Part shown: one piece after another, positions 1 through 7,905 of the stretch
Numbering within the stretch: position 1 is the stretch's first letter
Layout: every line of letters begins with the position of its first letter
Notes under the pieces: generated by a model
The model's database searches: none
Told to the model about the DNA's origin: nothing
The model's input: the letters and a program-made list of their open reading frames with translations, nothing else
DNA from: Bordetella parapertussis
Lineage (GTDB): Bacteria > Pseudomonadota > Gammaproteobacteria > Burkholderiales > Burkholderiaceae_B
Reading direction: 5' to 3'
Length of the DNA: 64,000 nt
Assembly: GCA_945903445.1 (NCBI GenBank)
Contig: CAMDNZ010000008.1
Coordinates: 1-64,000 of the forward strand
Position numbers and translations under genes: made by a program

Positions 1-130
1 AAACAACTCGCTCTCGATAAACAGTTGAATCGGACAATGCCGACACCGTCTCCTTCTTTAGGCGCTTAATAGAGTTGTACTGTCAGATTAAATCGTGGCT
101 AGGACAAGTAAAGCGCTACTCGCACCCCTG

Positions 131-187
131 CGACGCCCGCTGAATCCTTGCCTGCCCCCTGGGGGCGCAGCGATTCAGCGGGCGTCG
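131..187. repeat. Large intercistronic hairpin before ugpA
   Basis: Two perfect 16-base inverted arms (131-146 and 172-187) flank a 25-base loop, and the loop contains a second GC-rich dyad. The element lies 29 bases before ugpA, where ugpB would be expected just upstream of the window. There is no T-run, so it is not a standard intrinsic terminator. By analogy with REP-type elements between binding-protein and permease genes, it may protect the upstream mRNA and lower permease expression. That role is inference; the dyad is read directly. Confidence 0.75.
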
Positions 188-215
188 ATCTTCTCCCTGC
201 TCTGTCGAACCTGCC

Positions 216-1097
216 ATGGAAAAACGCGTCATTTTCGGACACAAGACACTGCCCTACCTGCTCCTGGCCCCCCAGTTGATCATCACCATGGTGTTCTTCT
301 TTTTACCGGCGGGTCAGGCACTGTGGCAGTCGATGCGCCTGGAAGATGCCTTCGGGCTGTCTTCGCAGTTCGTCGGCATGGAGAACTTCCTGGCCTTGTT
401 CCGTCAAAACGCCTACCTGGAATCGTTCAAAGTCACCGCCGTATTCTCGATATTGGTGGCAGTCGTCGGCTTGAGCGTGTCGCTCCTATTGGCCGTAATG
501 GCCAATAGGGTGCTGCGTGCAGCGGGCTTTTACAAAACTCTGCTGATCTGGCCCTATGCCGTCGCACCTGCCGTGGTCGGCGTGCTGTGGTTGTTCCTGT
601 TTTCACCCTCGGTAGGCATCTTGTCGGTCGCGTTGACCAAACTGGGCGTTCACTGGAACCCTCGCTTAGACGGCAATCAGGCCATGATGCTGGTCCTCAT
701 CGCGTCGATCTGGAAGCAGGTGTCCTATAACTTCCTGTTCTTCCTGGCAGGTTTGCAATCCATTCCGCGCTCATTGATCGAAGCCGCCGCCATCGATGGC
801 GCAACGCCGACCCGGCGCTTCTGGACCATCGTTTTCCCTCTGCTCTCGCCCACCACCTTTTTTCTGCTGGTGGTCAACGTCATCTACGCGTTCTTCGATA
901 CCTTCGCCGTCATCGACACGACTACGCAAGGCGGGCCCGGCACCTCTACCGCGATCCTGGTCTATAAGGTGTACAGCGACGGATTCCGTGGCCTGGATCT
1001 CGGCTCGTCTGCAGCACAGTCGGTGATCCTGATGGTCATCGTGGTGGCACTGACCGCCATCCAATTCCGCTATATCGACCGCAAGGTCCAGTACTGA
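216..1097 (+). CDS. ugpA: sn-glycerol-3-phosphate ABC transporter permease UgpA
   Basis: This 293-residue inner-membrane permease has about six hydrophobic segments. The MetI/MalF-type coupling loop near residues 188-210 contains EAAAIDGA followed by a conserved FPLLSPT, which docks onto the ATPase. It would form the transmembrane channel with UgpE for uptake of sn-glycerol-3-phosphate and glycerophosphodiesters. The order permease, permease, ATPase is that of ugpAEC. ugpB is expected left of the window. The ATG start begins the usual short basic cytoplasmic N-terminus, but the ribosome binding site in front is weak. Other carbohydrate ABC permeases share the fold; the Ugp assignment rests on overall similarity and gene order. 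Confidence 0.9.
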   Translation: MEKRVIFGHKTLPYLLLAPQLIITMVFFFLPAGQALWQSMRLEDAFGLSSQFVGMENFLALFRQNAYLESFKVTAVFSILVAVVGLSVSLLLAVMANRVLRAAGFYKTLLIWPYAVAPAVVGVLWLFLFSPSVGILSVALTKLGVHWNPRLDGNQAMMLVLIASIWKQVSYNFLFFLAGLQSIPRSLIEAAAIDGATPTRRFWTIVFPLLSPTTFFLLVVNVIYAFFDTFAVIDTTTQGGPGTSTAILVYKVYSDGFRGLDLGSSAAQSVILMVIVVALTAIQFRYIDRKVQY

Positions 1098-1121
1098 TTT
1101 CGCACCGAGGCCCTGTCCATC

Positions 1122-1973
1122 ATGGTTGAACGCCGCCCCTGGCTCGACATACTCGCCCACGCCATTCTGATTATCGGACTGGTGATCGTGGCCTTTCCGT
1201 TGTACGTGACCTTCGTCGCGTCGACGCAGACGGCTCAGGAAGTCGCCTCGGCACCGATGTCCCTGATCCCTGGCCCCCACCTGGTCGACAACTACATGCA
1301 GGTGCTATTCGGCGGCACGGGTGGCAATAACGGTGCGCCTCCCGTCGGGCGCATGATGGTCGTCAGCCTGATCATGGCGCTGGCCATTTCGATCGGTAAG
1401 ATCGCCATTTCCTTGATATCGGCATTCGCTGTCGTTTATTTTCGTTTTCCGTTTCGTATGTTCTGCTTCTGGATGATTTTCGTCACCCTGATGCTGCCGG
1501 TGGAAGTTCGTATCGCGCCGACCTACAAGGTGGTGGCCGATCTGGGGCTGCTCAACAGTTACGCTGGTTTGACTCTGCCGCTGATCGCGTCGGCAACGGC
1601 TACTTTCTTGTTTCGTCAGTTCTTTTTGACCATTCCCGATGAATTGGTCGAGGCCGCTCGCATCGACGGTGCCGGCCCCCTGCGATTTTTCCGCGACGTA
1701 TTGTTGCCCCTGTCGAAGACCAGCATGGCGGCGCTGTTCGTGATTCAGTTCATCTACGGCTGGAATCAATACCTGTGGCCGCTCTTGGTGACCACGCAAG
1801 AAGACATGTACCCCATCGTGATTGGCATCAAACGCATGATCAGCGGCGGCGACAGCGTGACCGAATGGAACCTGACCATGGCCACCGCCATGCTCGCCAT
1901 GCTGCCGCCTGTTCTCGTGGTCGTCCTGATGCAGAAGTGGTTCGTAAAGGGCTTGGTAGACGCCGAAAAATAG
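1122..1973 (+). CDS. ugpE: sn-glycerol-3-phosphate ABC transporter permease UgpE
   Basis: This is the 283-residue second permease subunit, starting 24 bases after ugpA. It has an N-terminal membrane anchor (about residues 12-32), several further membrane spans, and a coupling motif EAARIDGAGPLRFF near residue 185 that contacts the ATPase. It should pair with UgpA as a heterodimer in the inner membrane. Length and the C-terminal KGLVDAEK-like end fit UgpE. It is almost certainly co-transcribed with ugpA and ugpC. Confidence 0.9.
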   Translation: MVERRPWLDILAHAILIIGLVIVAFPLYVTFVASTQTAQEVASAPMSLIPGPHLVDNYMQVLFGGTGGNNGAPPVGRMMVVSLIMALAISIGKIAISLISAFAVVYFRFPFRMFCFWMIFVTLMLPVEVRIAPTYKVVADLGLLNSYAGLTLPLIASATATFLFRQFFLTIPDELVEAARIDGAGPLRFFRDVLLPLSKTSMAALFVIQFIYGWNQYLWPLLVTTQEDMYPIVIGIKRMISGGDSVTEWNLTMATAMLAMLPPVLVVVLMQKWFVKGLVDAEK

Positions 1974-2041
1974 CGCTCCACCGCCTGCCTCTACGCCCTG
2001 TCGAACGCGCCACCCGATTCAAATCTACGCTCAAAAACACT

Positions 2042-3130
2042 ATGGCAACGCTCAGCTTTCGCAACGTCACCAAAACCTACTCCGGCGGCATTGCCGTCAT
2101 TCACGGCATCGATATGGACGTGGGCGACGGTGAGTTCATCGTCATCGTCGGACCCTCCGGGTGTGGCAAATCGACGCTGATGCGGATGGTAGCAGGACTG
2201 GAGACCGTCACCGGCGGCGAGATTCTGATCGACGACAAAGTAGTCAATCAGCTCGAACCCGGCGAGCGCGACATCGCCATGGTGTTTCAGAACTACGCCT
2301 TGTATCCGCACATGAGCGTATTCGAGAACATGGCTTACGGCCTAAAAATCCGTAAGTTCTCGAAAGACGAGATCAAACGCCGGGTCGATGCAGCAGCCAG
2401 TATTCTGGAATTGAGTCATCTGCTGGATCGGCGTCCCCGGCAGTTGTCGGGCGGCCAGCGCCAACGGGTGGCCATGGGACGCGCGATCGTGCGCGAACCC
2501 AAGGTGTTTCTATTCGACGAGCCGCTGTCCAACCTGGATGCGAAGCTGCGCGTGGCGATGCGCCTGGAGATTTTGAAGCTCCATCGCCGTCTGGGCACCA
2601 CCAGCTTGTACGTGACGCACGATCAGGTCGAAGCGATGACTCTGGCACAACGCATGATCGTCATGAACCACGGGCTGCCCGAACAGATCGGCACCCCAAT
2701 GGAAGTGTTCGATCGTCCTGCTTCGACCTTCGTAGCCAGCTTCATTGGCTCGCCACCGATGAATCTGGCCGAGGTGTCGGTCGATGGCACCGGGCTGATC
2801 AAGACGCTGGACGGTACTGACATCCTGCTCTCGAGCGACCGCGTGCCCCAGCAAGTCCGAAACAAGAAAGTAGTGCTGGGCATGCGGCCGGAGCATATGG
2901 TGCTGCACGCCCGAGGCTTGCGAGCTGAGGTCGAGATGGTCGAGACTCTGGGATCGGAACAGCTCGTACACATGCGCCATGGCGAGACTCAACTCGTCGT
3001 GCGCGCCACGACGCGCGAACTGAACGAAGCCAAGGCAAAGGTAGGCGAAATCATCGAAATCGGACCGGATGACCGGCATACGCTGCATTGGTTCGACTTG
3101 GATACCGGTAAACGTATCGCCGGACTTTAA
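2042..3130 (+). CDS. ugpC: sn-glycerol-3-phosphate ABC transporter ATP-binding protein UgpC
   Basis: This 362-residue ATPase energises the UgpAE permease. It shows Walker A GPSGCGKST at residues 37-45, a Q-loop in VFQNYALYPH, the LSGGQRQR signature and Walker B FLFDEPLSNLD. A C-terminal regulatory (TOBE-type) domain covers roughly residues 240-360, as in the MalK/UgpC group. The ATG at 2042 is chosen because the family starts MATLSFRNV at this point; the frame stays open upstream only by chance, inside ugpE. It is the last ugp gene seen here; no ugpQ follows. Confidence 0.92.
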   Translation: MATLSFRNVTKTYSGGIAVIHGIDMDVGDGEFIVIVGPSGCGKSTLMRMVAGLETVTGGEILIDDKVVNQLEPGERDIAMVFQNYALYPHMSVFENMAYGLKIRKFSKDEIKRRVDAAASILELSHLLDRRPRQLSGGQRQRVAMGRAIVREPKVFLFDEPLSNLDAKLRVAMRLEILKLHRRLGTTSLYVTHDQVEAMTLAQRMIVMNHGLPEQIGTPMEVFDRPASTFVASFIGSPPMNLAEVSVDGTGLIKTLDGTDILLSSDRVPQQVRNKKVVLGMRPEHMVLHARGLRAEVEMVETLGSEQLVHMRHGETQLVVRATTRELNEAKAKVGEIIEIGPDDRHTLHWFDLDTGKRIAGL

Positions 3131-3269
3131 GAAACCGCACAACGCATACGGGTTCTTTTTGAAACTAAACTCTACATCCGTAAATGCAAGTAACACTCGC
3201 AAAGTTGGGATTGCCCCGACCGATATCTTTCGCCCTCTTATAGAAAAAGATTCGGCTGGCGTTACCGCG

Positions 3270-4148
3270 ATGGCCTTACCGTATCCATTCGGATACTGCC
3301 TTACGTGGGCGATCCGTTGGGTCGCCGTGACGGCGATCCTCGTACTGACGGCATGCAGCACCGAAGAAGACCGGCTGGCGACTAGCCAAAAATACGATGC
3401 CTATGTCGAAGGCTTTAACTCGTTACAGATTCACAAGCTGGAAGAAGCTCGCGACGAATGGCATCGCTTGAGTCTTGCTAAGGGCCTCGATCTGGCGCGC
3501 CCTTACCGCAGCGTCGCCGAACACGAATGGAAAGCGGCCGTCGAATCCCTGAAAATCGGTCGCTCCATCGATGCGCGCACGACGCGTCGGGCCGACGACG
3601 CCGCCGATTTACTGATCGAACATCTCGAACCGCTGCATGAGCACATGACCGAGATGGACGCTTACTTCGAAAGCGGCACGCATCTGGAAGATGGGTTGGC
3701 GCGGGCTCGTGCCGCCGACCCCGCGGTGCGTGCGGCCTACAATGGCGCGGTCGCAGCCATGCAGGAAATGCGAGTCGCTCTGACCGAGTACGAAACCAAG
3801 CGAGACGAAGCGCAAGCGGAGCAATATCGCAGCCAGGGCGATCTCGTGGGCTACTACATGATCGTCACCCGTCTACACGCTGCCGATCTGGTCAGAAAAG
3901 TGTCCGCCGGCGACACCTCGGGCGCAGACCATGCCGCTCGTCAGGTGGAGCGCTCTCTGATGGCGTTACGGGTAGAACATGCCAAGCAACCGGACGAGCG
4001 CGGCGCAAGCATTCGGATCGTTCAGTCGGGTTACGGTGCGATGCTGAGCCACTACCAGACGCTCAAGCGATACCGGCAGCCGTTCACCACGCAATTGATG
4101 GTGTCTGCGTACAACCTGACGGTCATGCAAACAGGATGGACGCCGTAG
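3270..4148 (+). CDS. Putative lipoprotein, DUF3829-like
   Basis: The 292-residue product starts with a basic stretch and a hydrophobic segment ending in a lipobox (VLTAC, Cys about residue 29), so it is probably an envelope lipoprotein. The rest is helical and rich in Ala, Glu and Arg, with a KYDAYVEGFN stretch just after the Cys that resembles the start of YiiG/DUF3829 proteins. I cannot assign a reaction. It lies 139 bases after ugpC on the same strand, so it may have its own promoter. The ATG at 3270 was chosen because it puts the signal sequence at the N-terminus. Confidence 0.6.
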   Translation: MALPYPFGYCLTWAIRWVAVTAILVLTACSTEEDRLATSQKYDAYVEGFNSLQIHKLEEARDEWHRLSLAKGLDLARPYRSVAEHEWKAAVESLKIGRSIDARTTRRADDAADLLIEHLEPLHEHMTEMDAYFESGTHLEDGLARARAADPAVRAAYNGAVAAMQEMRVALTEYETKRDEAQAEQYRSQGDLVGYYMIVTRLHAADLVRKVSAGDTSGADHAARQVERSLMALRVEHAKQPDERGASIRIVQSGYGAMLSHYQTLKRYRQPFTTQLMVSAYNLTVMQTGWTP

Positions 4149-4241
4149 CCGCTGCGGGGCTACGGGCAGGCTGCGTATGACCCGAAGGCACGCAAACTCG
4201 ATAGTCTGCTCGCCCTCAGATCGCCTCAAACCTCGCTATGT

Positions 4242-5369
4242 TTACTTCGCAGGCGTTTTGCTGCCGTCTTTGTGCCAGGTGAACACCTGGAACTCGAATG
4301 CATTCAAGTCACCCTGTTTGTTCCAGGACACTTTACCGATAGGCGTATCGAAAGCGTTGGCACGCATGAACTTCAGCACGGCTTCGGGATCGGTGCTTTT
4401 TGCACCCTTGATGCCGTCCGCGATCACTTGAGTCGCCGAGTATGCAGTTAATTGGAACGCGCCCGAGGCGTTGCGATTCTTGTCGGCGAACGCCTTCACA
4501 ATGGGTGCATTAGCAGGATTTTGCGAGAAATCGGCGGGAAGCGTCAGCAACATGCCTTCGGCCGCATCGCCAGCGATGGCGTTGATGTCCGGATTACCGG
4601 CGCCCTCGGGGCCCATGAATACCGCTTTCAGGCCTTGCTCGCGCGCCTGACGCATCAGCAGACCAAGCTCGGGGTGGTAGCCGCCGTAATAGATGAAATC
4701 GACGCCTGAGCCGCGGATTTTGGTGATGACCGCCGAGTAGTCGGCATCGCCTGCATTGATGCCTTCGAACAGCGCGACTTCGATGCCACCTTTTTTCAAC
4801 GTGTCGCGCACCGAGGTGGCGATCCCTTGGCCGTACGACTGCTTGTCGTGCAGCACGGCCACTTTCTTGGGCTTTAGCGATTCGATGATGTACTTGGCGG
4901 CAGCAGGGCCTTGTTGATCGTCCCGACCGATAGTACGCAGGATGAACTGATAGTTCTTGCCATCGGTTAACGCTGGCGCGGTCGCCGATGGCGTCACCAT
5001 GACTACGCCTTCGTTGTCGTAGACATCGGCAGCGGCGATGGTCGCACCCGAGCAAACGTGACCCACGACGAAACCGATTTTCTGATTGACCACCCGGTTG
5101 GCAACGACCGGGCCTTGTTTAGGTTCGCACGCGTCGTCGAACGCAACAGCCTCAAGTTGCTTGCCATCGACACCACCGGCGGCATTGATGCGCTCGATGG
5201 CCGTATCCACGCCTTCACGCACCATCTGCCCGTACTGAGTGACCGGGCCAGTCGAAGGGCCCGCCACGCCGATCTTGATGGTCTCGGCCGACACGGCGCC
5301 AGCAGCGAGGGCAAAACCGGCAGCCAGGCTAAAAGCCACAACGCGCGGCATAGGGCGTGAAGTACGCAT
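4242..5369 (-). CDS. Branched-chain amino acid ABC transporter substrate-binding protein (LivK/LivJ family)
   Basis: This 375-residue periplasmic binding protein has a signal peptide cleaved near AVSA-ETIKIGVAG. The mature start is the classic Leu/Ile/Val-binding fold (type I periplasmic binding protein), with conserved GPSTGPVTQYG and INAAGG stretches. It would deliver leucine, isoleucine or valine (or a related amino acid) to a Liv permease. An AAGGAG ribosome site lies directly before the ATG at 5369, which decides the start. No liv permease or ATPase genes are adjacent, so it is an orphan here and its partners must be elsewhere. Confidence 0.9.
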   Translation of the reverse strand: MRTSRPMPRVVAFSLAAGFALAAGAVSAETIKIGVAGPSTGPVTQYGQMVREGVDTAIERINAAGGVDGKQLEAVAFDDACEPKQGPVVANRVVNQKIGFVVGHVCSGATIAAADVYDNEGVVMVTPSATAPALTDGKNYQFILRTIGRDDQQGPAAAKYIIESLKPKKVAVLHDKQSYGQGIATSVRDTLKKGGIEVALFEGINAGDADYSAVITKIRGSGVDFIYYGGYHPELGLLMRQAREQGLKAVFMGPEGAGNPDINAIAGDAAEGMLLTLPADFSQNPANAPIVKAFADKNRNASGAFQLTAYSATQVIADGIKGAKSTDPEAVLKFMRANAFDTPIGKVSWNKQGDLNAFEFQVFTWHKDGSKTPAK

Positions 5370-5599
5370 GATGGAAATCTCCTTTGAGCGATATCTATAA
5401 GCCTGAGCCGTCATATCGAGTAACCCGCCGCAAACGCGCAGCGGGGCGCCTCAATGCGGCGAGGTCGTCGCGCAAGCATACACTGCCCCAGGCATGGCTC
5501 CATATAGCGGCGACCGAGTAATCTCTCTCGGCACATGTCCGAACCGATATATGCAAACGTGGAAAACTTCGTTGTCGAGTCTCGGGTAGCAAAGGCATC

Positions 5600-6199
5600 A
5601 TGCCTGTCATGCGCCTGTCTACGCTTATCATTCCCGGCTGGCAAAACTCCGGCCCCGGTCATTGGCAAACCCAGTGGGAGCACGCGTTGCCGCATACGCG
5701 CCGAGTGCAACAGCCCGAATGGGTGACGCCCGATCCGGCGATCTGGCATGCGGCGGTCGCACGAGCGGTAGATGCGTCGGACAGACCCGTGCTACTGATC
5801 GCGCACAGCCTGGGGTGTCTGGCTGTTGCGGCCCTGCCCTTTCCTTTGCATGCCAAGGTGGCGGGTGTATTGCTGGTGGCACCTGCGGATGTCGAACGGC
5901 CTACTGCGGCATCGGTGATTGCCGCGTTCGCGCCGGTCCCTCGGCAACCCTTATCGTTTCAGACCGTGGTGGTCGGCAGCGACAACGATCCGTATTGCAG
6001 CGCCGAGCGGGCGCGCAGTTTTGCGGACAGTTGGGGAAGCCGCTTCGAGATCGTGCCCGACGGTGGGCACATCAATGCAGAGGCAGGATTCGGCTGCTGG
6101 CCGCAAGGTCTGAAACTATTGAATTCGCTCAGGCGGCGTGCAAGCTGGCGAGTGCAGCCACCGCCCGCGAAGGTAGCGTGTCTGGCGCAGCGGCGCTAG
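5600..6199 (+). CDS. RBBP9/YdeN-family serine hydrolase
   Basis: This 199-residue alpha/beta hydrolase starts with the family signature IIPGWQNSGPGHWQTQWE. The nucleophile elbow is AHSLGCLA, the acid is likely the Asp in VGSDNDPYC, and the catalytic His is in DGGHINAEAGFG near the end. Members of this family are small cytoplasmic serine hydrolases of poorly known substrate. A second in-frame ATG lies three codons in, at 5609, and may be the true start. It stands alone, divergent from the livK-like gene. Confidence 0.85.
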   Translation: MPVMRLSTLIIPGWQNSGPGHWQTQWEHALPHTRRVQQPEWVTPDPAIWHAAVARAVDASDRPVLLIAHSLGCLAVAALPFPLHAKVAGVLLVAPADVERPTAASVIAAFAPVPRQPLSFQTVVVGSDNDPYCSAERARSFADSWGSRFEIVPDGGHINAEAGFGCWPQGLKLLNSLRRRASWRVQPPPAKVACLAQRR

Positions 6200-6353
6200 C
6201 CCAAGTCGGTGTGTCAACATGGCGCAATCGTCCTGAGACATGGCTCACTCGACGTTCACTATCAGGCTTTAAAGATCATGTATCGAGCGTCGGTCACGGC
6301 CACAGCCCCCACACGCCGCCCGATTTCGGACGTTTGCGCACGAGTCCAGACGC

Positions 6354-6863
6354 TTACTCCAGCAGGCTGCGCAGCATCCAGGCGTTCTTTTCGTGGATAT
6401 CCAGGCGGCGGGTCAACAGATCGGCGGTGGGCTGATCGTTACCTTCGTCGGCAGCGGCAAAGGCTTTGCGTGCAGTGGTCGCAACAGCTTCGTTGCCTTT
6501 GACCAGCAAACGCACCATTTCTAAGGCATCGGGAATATCGGTGGGTTCTTTGATCGACGACAGCTCGGCATACTCACGATACGTGCCGGGGGCGTTATGA
6601 CCCAGCGCGCGAATGCGCTCGGCGATGTCATCCAACGCCGTCCACTCTTCCGTGTACTGCGTCATGAACATGAGGTGCAAGGTGTTAAACAACGGCCCGG
6701 TGACGTTCCAATGGAAGTTATGCGTCATTAGGTAGAGCGTGTAGGAATCGGCCAGGACTTTGGAAAGCTCGGCAGCGATGGCAGCGCGGTTTTCGGTGCT
6801 GATACCGATGTTGACCTGGGGGGCATTTCAGCCCGGGGCAATACTCTTGATTTTTTTCGACAT
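6354..6863 (-). pseudogene. dps: dps (DNA-binding ferritin-like protein) with in-frame TGA at codon 12
   Basis: Read from the ATG at 6863 the frame gives MSKKIKSIAPG, then TGA, then NAPQVNIGIS and a complete Dps body in the same frame, 169 codons overall. The body has the ferroxidase and DNA-protection motifs THNFHWNVTGP and EEWTALDDIAERI. A TGGAG-type ribosome site precedes the 6863 ATG. The next in-frame ATG is 6728, which would remove about 45 residues including most of helix A. The gene is therefore either inactivated, read through, or affected by a base error; CGA to TGA is one simple route. The context fits: oxyR, a known activator of dps, lies immediately upstream. Confidence 0.75.
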
Positions 6864-6932
6864 ACGACCAACTCCATCGTTGTTTAGGGAGACAATTCAG
6901 CATACCACCGGGTCAGTTACATTTCACCCCCT

Positions 6933-7874
6933 TTAAGCCGGGGTTTCCTCCGGCAACATTCGCACACCATCCAAGCCACAAGCAAACACCGTCTGCGTCA
7001 GCGCCTGAATCGCACTCATCCGCGGAAAGCTCCGACGCCACGCCAGCACCACTCTGCGATCGGCCCCCGGCGCCGCCAGGGGGACATAACGCAGCAGCGC
7101 GTTCTTATCCTTCACCACGGGCAGCGCCGACACCGGCAACAGCGTAATCCCAATGCCGGCGGCCACCATATGCCGGATCGTCTCCAGCGACGATCCTTCG
7201 AAAGTTCGCTGTATCCCATCGCTAGCCGCCGAAAACCGCGACAGCTCAGGACACACTTCGAGCACCTGATCGCGAAAACAATGCCCGCTGCCCAGCAGCA
7301 GCATCGTCTCATCCTTCAAGTCGCTACTGTCGATGGACTCGCGGTTGGCCCAGGGATGCTGGCGCGGCACCGCCACCACGAACGGCTCGTCGTACAGCGG
7401 CTGAGTCACCAAGCCTGCCTCCGGCAAAGGCAAGGCCATGATCGCGCAATCGATCTCGCCCTGCCTGAGCAGTTCGACCAAACGCAAGGTGAAATTCTCT
7501 TGCAGCACCAAGGGCATCTGCGGCGTACGGGCAATCTGCGCCGGCACCAGCTTCGGCAAAAGGTAAGGCCCAATCGTATGAATGACGCCCACTCGCAGCG
7601 GACCTGCCAAGGGATCATGACCTTGCCGGGCAATCTCTTTGATACTGGCGCTCTCTTCCAGTACTTTTTGCGCTTGTGCCACGATACGCTCGCCGATCGG
7701 GGTGACTGCGACCTCTGTCCCACCACGCTCGAATAGCGTCACGCCCAACTCGTCTTCCAGTTTGCGAATCGCCACCGACAGGGTTGGCTGACTGACATAA
7801 CAGGCTTCGGCAGCGCGACCGAAATGACGCTCACGCGCCACTGCCACGATGTACTTCAATTCGGTCAGCGTCAT
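6933..7874 (-). CDS. oxyR: Hydrogen peroxide-inducible transcription activator OxyR
   Basis: This 313-residue LysR-type regulator has an N-terminal winged helix-turn-helix (MTLTELKYIVAVARERHFGRA). The redox-sensing pair is in GSGHCFRDQVLEVC, and counting from the ATG gives Cys199 and Cys208, the same numbers as in E. coli OxyR. Oxidation to the disulfide turns on peroxide defence genes. It sits between recG (upstream, 31 bases away) and dps (downstream), all on the minus strand. The recG-oxyR pair is common in Burkholderiales. Confidence 0.95.
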   Translation of the reverse strand: MTLTELKYIVAVARERHFGRAAEACYVSQPTLSVAIRKLEDELGVTLFERGGTEVAVTPIGERIVAQAQKVLEESASIKEIARQGHDPLAGPLRVGVIHTIGPYLLPKLVPAQIARTPQMPLVLQENFTLRLVELLRQGEIDCAIMALPLPEAGLVTQPLYDEPFVVAVPRQHPWANRESIDSSDLKDETMLLLGSGHCFRDQVLEVCPELSRFSAASDGIQRTFEGSSLETIRHMVAAGIGITLLPVSALPVVKDKNALLRYVPLAAPGADRRVVLAWRRSFPRMSAIQALTQTVFACGLDGVRMLPEETPA

Positions 7875-7905
7875 GCCTGTATGTCCCTGAAAAAAATCGT
7901 GCGTT

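Noticed and set aside
95..508. 137-codon frame at the left end
   Set aside because: It overlaps ugpA in another frame and its first part is the hairpin region; composition is shadow-like.
6828..6830. Selenocysteine reading of the dps TGA
   Set aside because: Dps proteins are not selenoproteins, the position is not catalytic and no selenocysteine hairpin is evident.
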